Positions 9,902-19,596 of a stretch of DNA of 64,000 nucleotides are shown here, piece after piece. A program made the translations under genes and the position numbers. Positions within the stretch are counted from its first letter, which is position 1; the number at the start of each line of letters is the position of its first letter. The notes under the pieces are model-generated. The model searched no databases. It was not told where the DNA came from and saw nothing but the letters and a program-made list of their open reading frames with translations. Origin of the DNA: Mucidula mucida (Eukaryota; Basidiomycota; Agaricomycetes; Agaricales; Physalacriaceae); assembly GCA_015501055.1 (NCBI GenBank), contig JADNYV010000057.1, forward strand, positions 62,001 to 126,000, read 5' to 3'.

Positions 9902-12873
9902 ATGGCGAAGGGCTCCCAGCTTTCCCAACTCAAGTCAGCCTTATCGCAGGCTGGTATTACCGGAACACCCCATGGAACCAAACGGAAACGGTCGAACAGT
10001 GTACAGGGAAATGACAAGGCGAAACGAGAGAGCAAACTCGCAGAAATCAATCAAAAACTGAATCCGTTCGATACCAAAGTTACAAAGTTGAAGCACGATG
10101 TTGGCGGCCGGAAGCTAAAGGGCGTTACTGGAAATCCCGCCCAGAGCAAAATGGCTGGCTTGGAGCAGGTGTGAATAGCGCCAACTATTCTGAATCGAAA
10201 TAACATGAAATGCAGCGCAAAAAAACTTTGCTGAAGGAATATCAGGAAAAGGACCGCGCTGGCGGTATCGTCGACAGACGATTTGGTGAAAATGACCCAT
10301 CTATGAGTCTGGAGGATCGCATGCTAGAACGGTTTACGCGGGAGCGACAGAGGGCGTCGAAGGGTGTTGCATTCAACCTCGAGGACGAGGACGAATTGAC
10401 CCATTATGGTCAAAGTTTGTCCAAGATGGATGACTTTGACGATGTTGGAATGGTTCTTGATGAGGAGGATGACGAGGCGCAAGGCAGGCTGATCCTTAAT
10501 TCTAATAACAGCCCTTCAATGTCTTTCTAGGTCAGATCAACCGCGAGATCGTTCAGAAGACACACTTCGGAGGGTTTGATGACGACGAAGAGGATGAAGA
10601 AAGCGAAGAGGTTGCTATTATCATCCATCCTATTCTTTTACTTATAAGATTTGTAGCCGCCAAGGAAGAAGTCGAAAGCAGAGGTCATGGCCGAAGTTAT
10701 GGCTAAGAGTAAAGAGCACAAGGTATTTAGACTCCTTGGAACTTGACATGCAAGCTAACATCCTTAGCTTATGCGACAAATGGACCGAGAAAAGGAAGAT
10801 GCTGTCCGTCACGAACTCGACGATGAGTTTGCTTCTCTACGCGACTTGATCTTTGCTCCCGTGGCCTCTACTTCGACCGTCAAGGATGACGTACCAATTA
10901 ACGAAACCGCCGCCTTGGATCCCTTGAAAGACCTAGTAGTCCAAAATGCAGATTACGACCAACATGTTCGTGAACTTGCATTTGACAAAAGGGCCAAACC
11001 TAAAGATCGCACGAAAACCGAAGAAGAGCTTGCGCGGGAAGAGAAAGAAGCTTTGGAGAAGGCAGAACGCAAGCGTCAGAAGCGCATGCAGGGATTGGAT
11101 GACAGCGACAGTGAAGATGAAGGGAAATTGCGCAAGGGGAAACGGCGAAGAGGAGAGGCAGATGAAATGGATGACGATTTCGTTGATGCCGACGAGGAAG
11201 AAGGTTGGGCAGGTATTGGAACCGGTTTGGGGGAAACATCGGCGTCGGGTGCTTTGGCTGGATCGTCTGACGAGGGGGACGAGGACGAGGAAGGCGACTC
11301 CGACGAGGGTGACGATGGAGAGGAAAGCGACGATGTCGATGAAACCGGTGTTATTTCTGAACAGGAAGAGCTTACTACAGCTCCAACAAAAAAGTCAAAG
11401 AAAACGAAACCGGCACCAACCAAGGAACTGCCATTTACTTTTAGTTGTCCTTCGACACACGAAGAGTTTCTGGAGGTGATTGCTGGAATCGATGACAGCG
11501 ACGTTCCGACCGTGTTGGAGCGGATTCGTAAACTGCATCACACAAGTCTTGCACCCGACAACAAGTTCAAACTACAAGTCAGTCATTCATTGCTCTACAT
11601 GCTCCGTCCTGGTTTGATATCTTTTCAAGGCGTTGACTGGAGTTTTAATCGACCATATCCTTTACCTCTGTTCTCTCCCTGTCCCTCAAGTAAATGACGT
11701 CTCGGCGCTTCTCCCACACCTCCTCGCCCTCACCAAAGCCTACCCAGTCCAATCTGCCGAATTCTTCCTCAAAAAGCTCACACTCATGCACAAAAATCTC
11801 AACCGTGGCCTAGCTAAGGGCGCTCTTAATCATGAAGCCAAGACCTGGCCTCGCTTACCAGAACTCACTCTCCTTCGCATCACTGGTATTACATGGTCGA
11901 CGAGTGATCTTAATCACGCCGTTGTATCTCCTGCCAGAGTGCTCATGGGCGCCTACCTCGGCTTGGCGCGGATACGGTCGCATTCTGATATAGCCAGCGG
12001 GCTGTTCGTCACGTCTTTGTTCCTTCAGTACGAGAAACTGTCGAAGAGATTAATACCGGAAGCAGTAAATTTCTTGGTGAATACGGTACTGCACCTTGCG
12101 CCGACAGATTACCAGGATGCAACTTCATTGCCAGGATCGTTTCCTTCTCCGGATTTCAAATCTGAGGCATGCAGAACATTGACTGTCGATTCCAAGAGTG
12201 CAGCACCGGAGAAGGTTGATCTCTTGGAGGTATTGGCGCAGACTGAACCGTCTAGTACAACCAAGGCGGGCTTATTGAGCATCGCGCTTGACCTCCTTGG
12301 GCGTTACGCGGATCTATACAAAGCACTCGAGGGATTCATCGAGCTATTTGAACCTATTGCAGATATTCTGAAGCATATCTCCAAGCAGAAGAAACTTCAC
12401 GCAACGCTTCAGGTATACCCTACTCATTTTCTCATTCTTCCTCTGACTCACTGATTTATACAGACCAAACTATCCTCCGTTCAAGACACTCTGAAACGCC
12501 TACTCAAGTTCTCCCGCCAAGCGCGCAAACCTCTCGCCCTCCAAGCGCATAAACCCATCCCCATTCCCACGTACATTCCCAAATTCGAAAGTACGTCCTC
12601 GTCCTACCTGCGTCACCAGGATCCCGACCATGAGCGGAACGAGGCTGCGAAATTGCGCAACCAGTATAAGAAGGAAAGAAGGGGGCTATCAGGGAGTTGC
12701 GGAAAGATGCCAAGTTCTTGGCATCGGTGCAACAGGAGAAGCAGAAGGAGAAGGATAAGCAGTATTTGCAGAGTATGCGGAAGGTGTATGGCTCCATTGA
12801 AGGAGAGAGAGCGGAGGAGAAGGGCATGGAGAGGGAGAAGGTAAGAGAGAAGAGACGAGCTGGGAGAAAGTAA
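9902..12873 (+). CDS. NOP14: Nop14, nucleolar 40S ribosome-biogenesis factor
   Basis: Nop14 is an essential component of the SSU processome, needed for 18S rRNA maturation. The start MAKGSQLSQLKSALSQAG is followed by the family blocks NPFDTKV, RRFGENDPSMSLEDRMLERF, DELTHYGQSLS and HFGGFDDD. A long acidic Asp/Glu/Ser stretch (about 11080-11340) and an alpha-helical C-terminal half follow. Introns lie near 10169-10212, 10520-10530, 10600-10655, 10720-10767, 11577-11690 and 12410-12463. Near the end, KKERRG must continue into AIRELRKDAKFLASV, a conserved Nop14 segment, but the G run at 12681-12685 has five Gs where the frame needs six. Downstream the corrected frame runs to the stop at 12871-12873. 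Since the gene is essential, a consensus error is more likely than a true break. Identification is firm; splice sites are approximate. Confidence 0.93.
12681..12685 (+). other. Frame-breaking short G run inside NOP14
   Basis: Five Gs follow the codons for KKERR. With six Gs the reading frame passes directly into the conserved C-terminal block AIRELRKD; with five it hits unrelated sequence. This is a single-base deletion in a homopolymer, the commonest type of long-read consensus error. Confidence 0.75.
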
Positions 12874-13059
12874 ACCACCTCCAAAGAACTCTGCATTACC
12901 ACGACACATCGTTATCTAGTTAGAGTATCATACTTATCATTCCTACCATGAAATGTCAGTTCGAGGATCCAGATTGCTGAGCGGATCTTACCAATGGAAC
13001 TTACTGTATACGGAGGCTACTACGTCCTAACGCGATCGAACGACTTGATTCTCACCATC

Positions 13060-14589
13060 ATGCCCTGGACCCCGCCCATTATCGAAACGGGGCCCAACAT
13101 TCGCCTTGTTGCGGACAAGGACCCGGTCGTCGTGCGCGACAGAGCCATGTCCACGCGTCATATCTTTGCAGGAACCGTCATCTTGTCTGTAGATCCTACC
13201 GCTACCGCGCTACTCTTCGAGGAAAAAGGCAAAAGATGCGACTTTTGCCATACCAAGTCGCCTTCCCTCCTGCGTTGCAAAGGTTGCGCGTCGTATTACT
13301 ATTGCGACGCGAATTGTAAGCGGCATTGTTCGACCAAGTTGTGATTGACCCAGTCGCATACATAGGCCAAACACTACACTGGAAGCGTGTTCACAAGAGG
13401 ATGTGCAAGGCGTTCAACTCTTGGTCTGCTTCGTCCGGTTACCAATCTCTCCCCGCGCATGAAAAGATGAACCTTCTTCTTTGCTCTCATCTAATGTCTA
13501 CAATGGGCACTAGCGACGGCCTAGAAGACCCGCGCTCTGAGCTCAATCTCGTCATTTCCATGATGCGAGATCCATCCTGCGTAGTACCTGCCGTGGATAT
13601 CTGCCCCTTGAGCGGGCGATACTCAGCCAATCAAAGAAAGCTCTGGGATCAGCTCTATCAGCGTTTTGGGAGGAACAATTTTGCGCTGCATTCGCATTAT
13701 ACGACGTATGCGCATGGGATATATCCGCTGGCGAGTCGTGTCTTCAATCATAGTTGCGTGCCGAATGCAGCGGCGAAATATATCATCGAGCGTGGCGCCC
13801 CGGTACGTATGGAGATCGTGGCGCTCGCGGATATTGCTGAGGGTGAAGAGGTTTGTCGGATATCGCTTCGATTTCATGTCTCATTTTCAGAGTAGATCTT
13901 CATAACCTACATGGATCCGGCGCTCATACAAAAGCGGATAGAGACCCTCGGCTACACCTATGGATTCTTATGCGACTGTCTGTCGTGTAAATACTTCCAA
14001 TCGTTTGGTAACTGGGACATGCAAGCAATACCGCATCCACCGAGAAACTTCTCACCCATGCTCATAACGCTGAAGGAATTCATGCCGTGTACGAGTTTGG
14101 AGCTGTTCAGTGGGAAGAGAATGCTTCCAGAAACGCTGCGATTCGTTTTCAACGAAGACTTTTTGACGAGCATGACAAAGTCGTTCAGCGATCAGTCGCA
14201 CGATGGACCATTCCCTCGAGCGCTCGTCACTGGCGAGATCGTGCTGTGGGTCTACAAGCTCATATACCCGGAGAACTATCCCCAAATCGGTGTGTTGACA
14301 TTTTAGATCATTCATCCTCACTAACTGGTCGATTTTAGGCATGCATCTTCTGGAACTAGCCAAGACGGCGTGGAACGCAATGATGACCAGTGATGAAGAT
14401 TCTCAGCAAGTAGAAGTCCTGATGAACCAGCGCCCGGTGGACGTGTTTCGTAATTACCTGGAAGCTGCGCGAAAGAATCTCATGGTCATTGGTGAAGAAG
14501 GCGATCAAGGCGGTCCGCTCGAAGAAATACAGATACTTGAAGACAATCTAGCGACTACGTTAGCGTCTTTGGGGATAAAACTGACATGA
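13060..14589 (+). CDS. SET and MYND domain protein (SMYD-type lysine methyltransferase)
   Basis: SMYD proteins are SET-domain lysine methyltransferases whose SET domain is split by a MYND zinc finger. Residues 1-60 carry the first SET portion (RDRAMSTRHIFAGTVILS). The MYND finger follows with CDFCHTK, LRCKGCASYYYCDANC and, after an intron (about 13317-13370), QTLHWKRVHKRMC. The catalytic SET core has the NHSCVPNAAAKY motif, then IAEGEE joined across an intron (13851-13898) to IFITYMDPALIQKR. A post-SET cysteine cluster (CDCLSCKYF) ends the domain. A third intron is at about 14288-14339, and TGA is at 14587-14589. Start choice: the ATG at 13060 precedes the first conserved residues; an in-frame ATG at 12994 would add 22 poorly convincing residues. 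The substrate cannot be told from sequence. Confidence 0.9.
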
Positions 14590-14699
14590 ACAAGATGTTG
14601 CATGGTGCCCCTGATGCTTCGTTTTGTTGTCGTTAAAAGCAGACATTTCACTTCTCGGTCAATGGAGAGTGCCTTCAGTGGAACTTGTATCGAAATGTT

Positions 14700-14860
14700 G
14701 ATGAACTAGGGCTCAAGCTTCATCGTGGCTTCACTTTGGACAAAGTTGATGCTCTTGATGAACTCGTCGAGGAGGGGATGGACCTTGCTATCAAACTTAT
14801 GTCGCATTTTACTGCACACCAGCGGGGAGCCAATGTGCGACATTCGTCGTTCTGCGCGTA
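14700..14860 (+). pseudogene. C-terminal fragment of an F-box-like gene
   Basis: The plus-strand translation contains FTLDKVDALDELVEEGMDLA, matching the C-terminal block of the F-box-like proteins at 62.4 kb (LSDEEGRVLHGLAMDGMDVA) and 16.7 kb (SDAEIDILRALAKQGMDVSM). No N-terminal part lies upstream, where the SET/MYND gene ends at 14589. It is therefore an isolated gene remnant at the edge of a group of F-box relics. The rest of 14590-15169 holds nothing that I recognise. Confidence 0.6.
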
Positions 14861-15169
14861 GAATGTCTTCCATTGCATAGCGCTACAATACTTGGACTTG
14901 ACCACTGTAAATGTACCGAAGACGATTCAACTGCGATTCAGACAGGGTGACAGAGTACTGTAGGGTTTCGAAGTTTACGTACGACATCCTTCCTACTTGC
15001 TTCCTACTATCATCATTGAAACTGTTCTATCTGTCGAACCAGCACAAATTGGAGCGCCCGCTACCGAAACCGAAAGTTGCTCCAGGTCAGTGCTAATGGT
15101 ATATAATTCAGTACATTTTGTAGCCCAAGCCTTTTCCAGACAGATTCAAACTCCCGTCTCCTTTACACC

Positions 15170-16786
15170 ATGACACCTTCACTATACGCAGACGCCTCTT
15201 TCCCTCGTCGCAGCATTCATCACAAACGCGAATATCAGGCCTTCATCGATCGCTTTCATACCTCCTGCTCGGAAGATGAAATACGCCATATCGAGAACGC
15301 TGTTCTACCGGGCATCAATGAGAATGTCGCGTCAATCAACGGCAGTATCGCCTCTTTGCAGTCGATTCTTGACTCCATGAAAAAGGAGGAGCGCGCAGCT
15401 TTGAAGAAACTAGAGAAAGCCTACAAGACTTTCGTTCCCCCATATCGCGCTATTCCCCACGACATTTGGCGTGAGATATTCTCGCACGCGCTTGCGATAG
15501 AACCTCGCAGCTCATGTCAACCCTCTGGTCCAATTTGGCGTCTGGGCAAGGTCTGCCAGACTTGGCGCAGTGTCATTATTCTGCCTGGTGTACGATCGAG
15601 TACTTCAGAGAAGATCCATATCTGGAGGACGTAGAAATCCTAGAACTCGTCCTACAACGCTCAAATCAGCGGCTATTGAGCATTACACTCGCCGAGTGGC
15701 ATTGCGGCGAATCTGATTATGATTTGGGGCGGGTCCTCCTGGGCGCTCTTTTCGCAGAGTCTCATCGGTGGCAAGTCGCTCGACTTGTCTGATTGCTATC
15801 CACTGTCATTGTACGAGTGCATCCGCGGCCGCCTTCCCCAGCTGGAATCCCTGATCATCTCTTATTTGGACAGAACCGTATTGAACGTTTTCAATGATTG
15901 CCCGCGTCTTACCCGAGTGTCGCTGAGTGGTGCCCATTCATCCATAGATCTTCCTGTGGCGCAGCTTACGGACTTGTCTCTTGATGAGTATGCGACTTGT
16001 TGTTGGAATTATGACGATGTTGGCGCGTATTTGCGTTTAATTGAAGAGTGCCGGGCTCTTCGAACCCTCTACGTAGCATGCGAGTCGGATACCTCTCAAG
16101 AGGATGCCTCCTCACCACTATCCCTGATTACCCACCCGACTATCTGCAAGATCGACATCTTTTGCATGGGCTTCATTGACAAGCTCACGCTCCCTCGATT
16201 ACAAGAGGTGGCACTTCCATACAGTTCTTCACATGCCTTGGAACTGCTTCTACATCGTTCAAACTGCGCAAGGACTATCACCAACTTGAATCTTTTTTGG
16301 CATTTCTGAGTCGCGGGGTTCAAACGGCTCCCACCTTCTTCGAGAAGTTCTTTCCCAGACAGTCAACCTCCGTACGTTGCGTCTCTGTCTCGAATCGTTT
16401 TTGAGCGATGGACGGTCAAATCTTTGGGCGATTGCTCAAACGACGGAGGTTGTGGAAGCGCTGTATAAGACGGCTTTTCTCCCTCGACGCTCGTCTTTCT
16501 TCGCTTAGGATCGAAGTGCGAAGTCATATGTCAAGAACTATCACGTTTTTTGGGCACACGAGGAAATTTCTTTCTATGGTCAAGGCTCGCTGGGAAGGGA
16601 ATCCATTGCTGGGGCTGAGTATACCCGAGAAATTGCACTTTCATGTGACCTCGAAGTCTCATTGGGCAACGATTCATCATGGATTCAGCGATGCAGAGAT
16701 TGATATTCTTCGAGCGTTGGCCAAGCAAGGGATGGACGTTTCAATGCGATTCTCTGGTCGTGAAATTTGCAATAGATTTGGGTAGA
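15170..16786 (+). pseudogene. F-box-like/LRR protein, broken by several frameshifts
   Basis: The N-terminus MTPSLYADASFPRRSIHHKR leads into a short coiled coil (about residues 40-85) and an F-box-like motif (PPYRAIPHDIWREIFSHAL) followed by GKVCQTWRSVI, the standard order in expanded Agaricomycete families. These proteins are presumed SCF ubiquitin-ligase adaptors with C-terminal leucine-rich repeats. The remaining family blocks are all present but scattered over frames: LEDVEILELVLQRSNQR, LPQLESLIISYLDRTVLN, SQTVNLRTLRLCLESFLSDG, and AEIDILRALAKQGMDVSMRF. I count at least five frame changes, one at a T run (16293-16298) that is a base too short. That many breaks favours a pseudogene, although consensus error may explain some. 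The next fragment, on the minus strand, begins 17 bp downstream. Confidence 0.8.
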
Positions 16787-16802
16787 GGGATGATGATTGG
16801 CG

Positions 16803-17500
16803 CTAGGTGCTTGGCAATGCCCAATACTTCATCACCCACCGAGTCTTGAGCATACCAGCGAACCTGTGTTGAAAGTAACCAAAATAAGGAAGCTTGGATG
16901 TGAGCATATGATCAACAACCTCAATCGTGAAGAATGCCAGACGCGGAAGAAATGTTGGACAAGCATTGAGCGTGCTATTCAAGGATTGCACGACACTGTT
17001 GAGCTGTACCATTGCACCAGTATCTGGCACGGAGCTATCAAAATCCTTCACCGAAACACGAAGCTCGAAGCGCTCGAGGTTCGAGGTTTTGGATAGAATC
17101 GAATAGAGGGGGATGATGAAACTTCAAATTGTCTGGGCAGTACACTGTGAGTGTCCCCAAAGTACAGATTCTCAACGATTGAGCGTAGGAAGTGGGCCTT
17201 GAAGGGGAGCGTACAATGCGTCCGAATTGAACCGCAGCTCGATTAGCTCAACCGTCTTCCACCGATGGGACTCAGCAAAGAGCATGCCTAGCATACGGTC
17301 ACGGATTGAAGGGTTGGAGGATCATAGCGAGGGCGAAGCTGGTTGCTCGTGCCACTGATATTCAACGGCCATGAATGACAGCGCTTCAGAATTAGCTCTA
17401 GGCTTCAGGCGAGGAGCGGCGTATTCAAAGACGTCTCAATTTTGGAGCAACGTTCCAGTCCATCGGGGAAATTGCAGGTGGTCGTGGTATTGGGGCTCGC
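16803..17500 (-). pseudogene. Second F-box-like/LRR relic, convergent with the first
   Basis: Reading leftward on the minus strand, the blocks are FPDGLERCSKIETS, then SLELILKRCHSWPLNIS, RDRMLGMLFAESHRWKTVEL, and lastly TFLPRLAFFTIEVVDHM with FAGMLKTRW. Each matches, in the same order, a block of the F-box-like gene at 62.4-64 kb (for example MLAMVHAESPRWRDV and TFLPCLSSFNLDLN). Stops and frame changes separate them, and the middle LRR part between about 17170 and 17050 is missing. The F-box itself is not recognisable beyond about 17500. It abuts the plus-strand relic tail to tail, so the pair forms a degenerate inverted duplication. Confidence 0.7.
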
Positions 17501-17710
17501 GCGTGCATCAGACGGACAGCCGTCCAGAAAGGGAAGTAATGACACTTTGAAGTATAGGCGTGGCCGACCCTTACCTATGCCATGACTCGGAGAGGTCAAT
17601 GAAATCTCCTCATTGACTGGGTTTTCTCATAGGAATTTCGAAGGATTGAAAGGAAGTGATATTGGATTGTTTGATGATTCTACAAGACCAGGGGCCTATG
17701 TGTCCTCTAC

Positions 17711-18113
17711 TCAGTCTTTCTTGCCCTAAACTGGAGCATTAGCGCCATCGACAGCGAGAGAAGTCAAACGCACCATCATGAGAGCAGCAATGCCGTACAC
17801 GGTGTAAGCAGCGGTGAATGCGAAGACTCCGGTGAAGACGCCTGTTGCCATATTAAGCCTCGGATGCTTCTTCTAAATCCCAAGGAAAATGACTAACGAA
17901 TTTGAAGAGGACGGTAGGGAGTCGACTTCCAGTGCACCAGCCTGGGGTCCTTCTACGACATAGGTCAAGGACAAGCCTAAGAAAACGGCAGGCATGGTCA
18001 ACGCACCTGCATCTTAATCTGCTTCTCGATAATGTCGTATTTCACTGAAATCAAACATTCAAATCCGTAGCCTATGTATGCGGAGACGTAAACGCACGGT
18101 TGTAGATCGACAT
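17711..18113 (-). CDS. Small single-pass mitochondrial protein, cytochrome c oxidase subunit VIIa-like
   Basis: Spliced by consensus sites this gives a protein of about 60-65 residues: MSIYN, then KYDIIEKQIKMQ, KDPRLVHWKSTPYRP, a hydrophobic helix VFAFTAAYTVYGIAALMM and the tail GKKD. Length, the EKQ...Q...VH-K spacing and the single helix followed by lysines fit the COX7a family, a small nuclear-encoded subunit of respiratory complex IV in the inner membrane. Four introns are needed: about 18045-18097, 17954-18006, 17842-17897 (GTTAGT...AACAG) and 17726-17773. All keep the frame. The family call rests on pattern and topology only, so other small respiratory-chain subunits remain possible. 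It is divergent from YAF9, with 121 bp between the start codons. Confidence 0.6.
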
Positions 18114-18234
18114 GGTGGTGGTGGTCGGTGGATGAGATGGGAGAGAGGCGGGAATGTCCGGATCCGGAAACGGGTTAACAAAAGCGGTCTGGGCCGAATC
18201 CAGCCCCCAATTTCCAGCTTTGGATGCCACCACC

Positions 18235-19167
18235 ATGGCTGATCGCGTTCGCGTCAGAGTGCGTCCAATTCCTCATGTCTCCAGATCAAATTTACAAGTC
18301 AATTTTATAGGGAATAGCTATACATCGCCCTCTGATATATGGCAACTCAGCAGTCGTGTTGACTCCCAAAGAACGCGAAGCTTTGGCGGCGGCGGATCCT
18401 TCTAAAAAGGAACATACACATCGCTGGACAGTCGCCGTGCGCGGTGCTGCTTCTGCACCCGACTCTGACATCGTCGGTGGGGCAGACGACATCTCTGGAT
18501 ACATCAAGAAAGTTGCTTTCAAACTGCACGAAACCTACGCAAATCCAAATCGCAGTAGGTAACGAACAATCCGTCGAACCTCCCGTCTCTAATTAGTGTA
18601 ATAGCAATTGACTCTCCACCATTCGAGGTTACCGAAACTGGGTACGTTATCACTATCTATCCATTCTTATAAAACCAATTCTCGTTTTCCAGTTGGGGTG
18701 AATTCGACATTCTCATCCGCATAACCTTTGTTCAAGACTCTGGCGAAAAAGCTGCATCTGTATACCACCACCTCAAATTGCACCCATGGACCGCCAGCGG
18801 CGAGCCAGAGATACCGCCTATCGAAGAAGCCATCAAAATGGGTCCTGTTCATTCATGGCAGTACGATGAGATCGTATTCAACGAGCCTTTCAACACCTTT
18901 CTAGAGACACTCAAGCAGTATGCGCCCACACCGCTGCCGAAAATGAAGCGACGGCCCACTCCATTTCACATCGCCAACCCCGCATCGTTGGAAGATACCA
19001 AGACTGGTGCAACTCCCGAGTTCAATCAGGAGATGGAGAAAGAAGAGGGGGAGAAGCTGGATAAAGCTAAAGCGACGCTTGTCGCTGAGACTGAGAAATG
19101 CCGCGCGTTACTGGCGACGAGGGAAAAAGAGTTGCAGTTACTCAGAAAGAAAGCTGGTGAATTATAA
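18235..19167 (+). CDS. YAF9: YEATS-domain protein Yaf9
   Basis: Yaf9 is the YEATS-domain acyl-lysine reader shared by the SWR1 (H2A.Z deposition) and NuA4 (histone acetyltransferase) complexes. The first exon encodes MADRVRVRV and, after a 55 nt intron (18263-18317), continues PIHRPLIYGNSAVVLTPKER. Typical YEATS blocks follow: HTHRWTVAVRG, ISGYIKKVAFKLHETYANP, PPFEVTETGWGEFDILIRI and YHHLKLHPW. Two further introns (about 18555-18603 and 18643-18693) fall inside the domain. The C-terminus is a coiled coil (about 19020-19160) as in Yaf9 orthologues, which use it to bind Swc4. A C-terminal coiled coil after a YEATS domain argues for Yaf9 rather than Taf14 or Sas5. Stop at 19165-19167. Confidence 0.92.
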
Positions 19168-19224
19168 TTGTACGTTGTATCAAATATTGTATATCATCAT
19201 GTCTATGTTGAGTTTGACTGACCT

Positions 19225-19345
19225 AAAGTGTGTGTGCTTTATGTTTGGCTCACCGCCAATTGTGGTGTTCTGCAGGAAACCATTCGTGGACGAAGGAAGC
19301 AGAACAGCTGGCTACGTCTCGAACGCGTTATTCATAGGACTACAA
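19225..19345 (+). pseudogene. Decayed inverted copy of an intron-exon piece of KEX1
   Basis: Starting at GTGTGTGCTTTATGTTTGGC this stretch matches, in inverse orientation, the KEX1 intron at about 20319-20372, which starts GTGTGTGCTTCACGTTTGGC. The match includes a shared acceptor-like TGCAG and a weaker match into the following KEX1 exon. The similarity fades after about 120 bp. The rest of 19168-19596 holds no recognisable gene. Confidence 0.5.
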
Positions 19346-19596
19346 TTGTTTCTTTAATGGAAGCGTACTTGCGCCACATCAACCATCGAACAAGCGTTGC
19401 CAAGACTGAGATAAACCCAGTCACTTGGGAGTTTGACAGAAGCGCCGAAATCACATCAAGAAGGAAGGGGCCCTCATCGGAGAGGCCGGGCAATGGTGAT
19501 ATGAGTACCGTTAACCGCATCGAACCCGCGAATCAAGTCTTCAATGCCGTATTCTAAAATACAATGTCCACAATAAATTACCCCCATCTATCATGC

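Noticed and set aside
11076..11423. Ser/Pro-rich minus-strand open frames opposite NOP14
   Set aside because: They are the antisense of the acidic Asp/Glu/Ser stretch of NOP14, whose repetitive codons avoid stops on the other strand.
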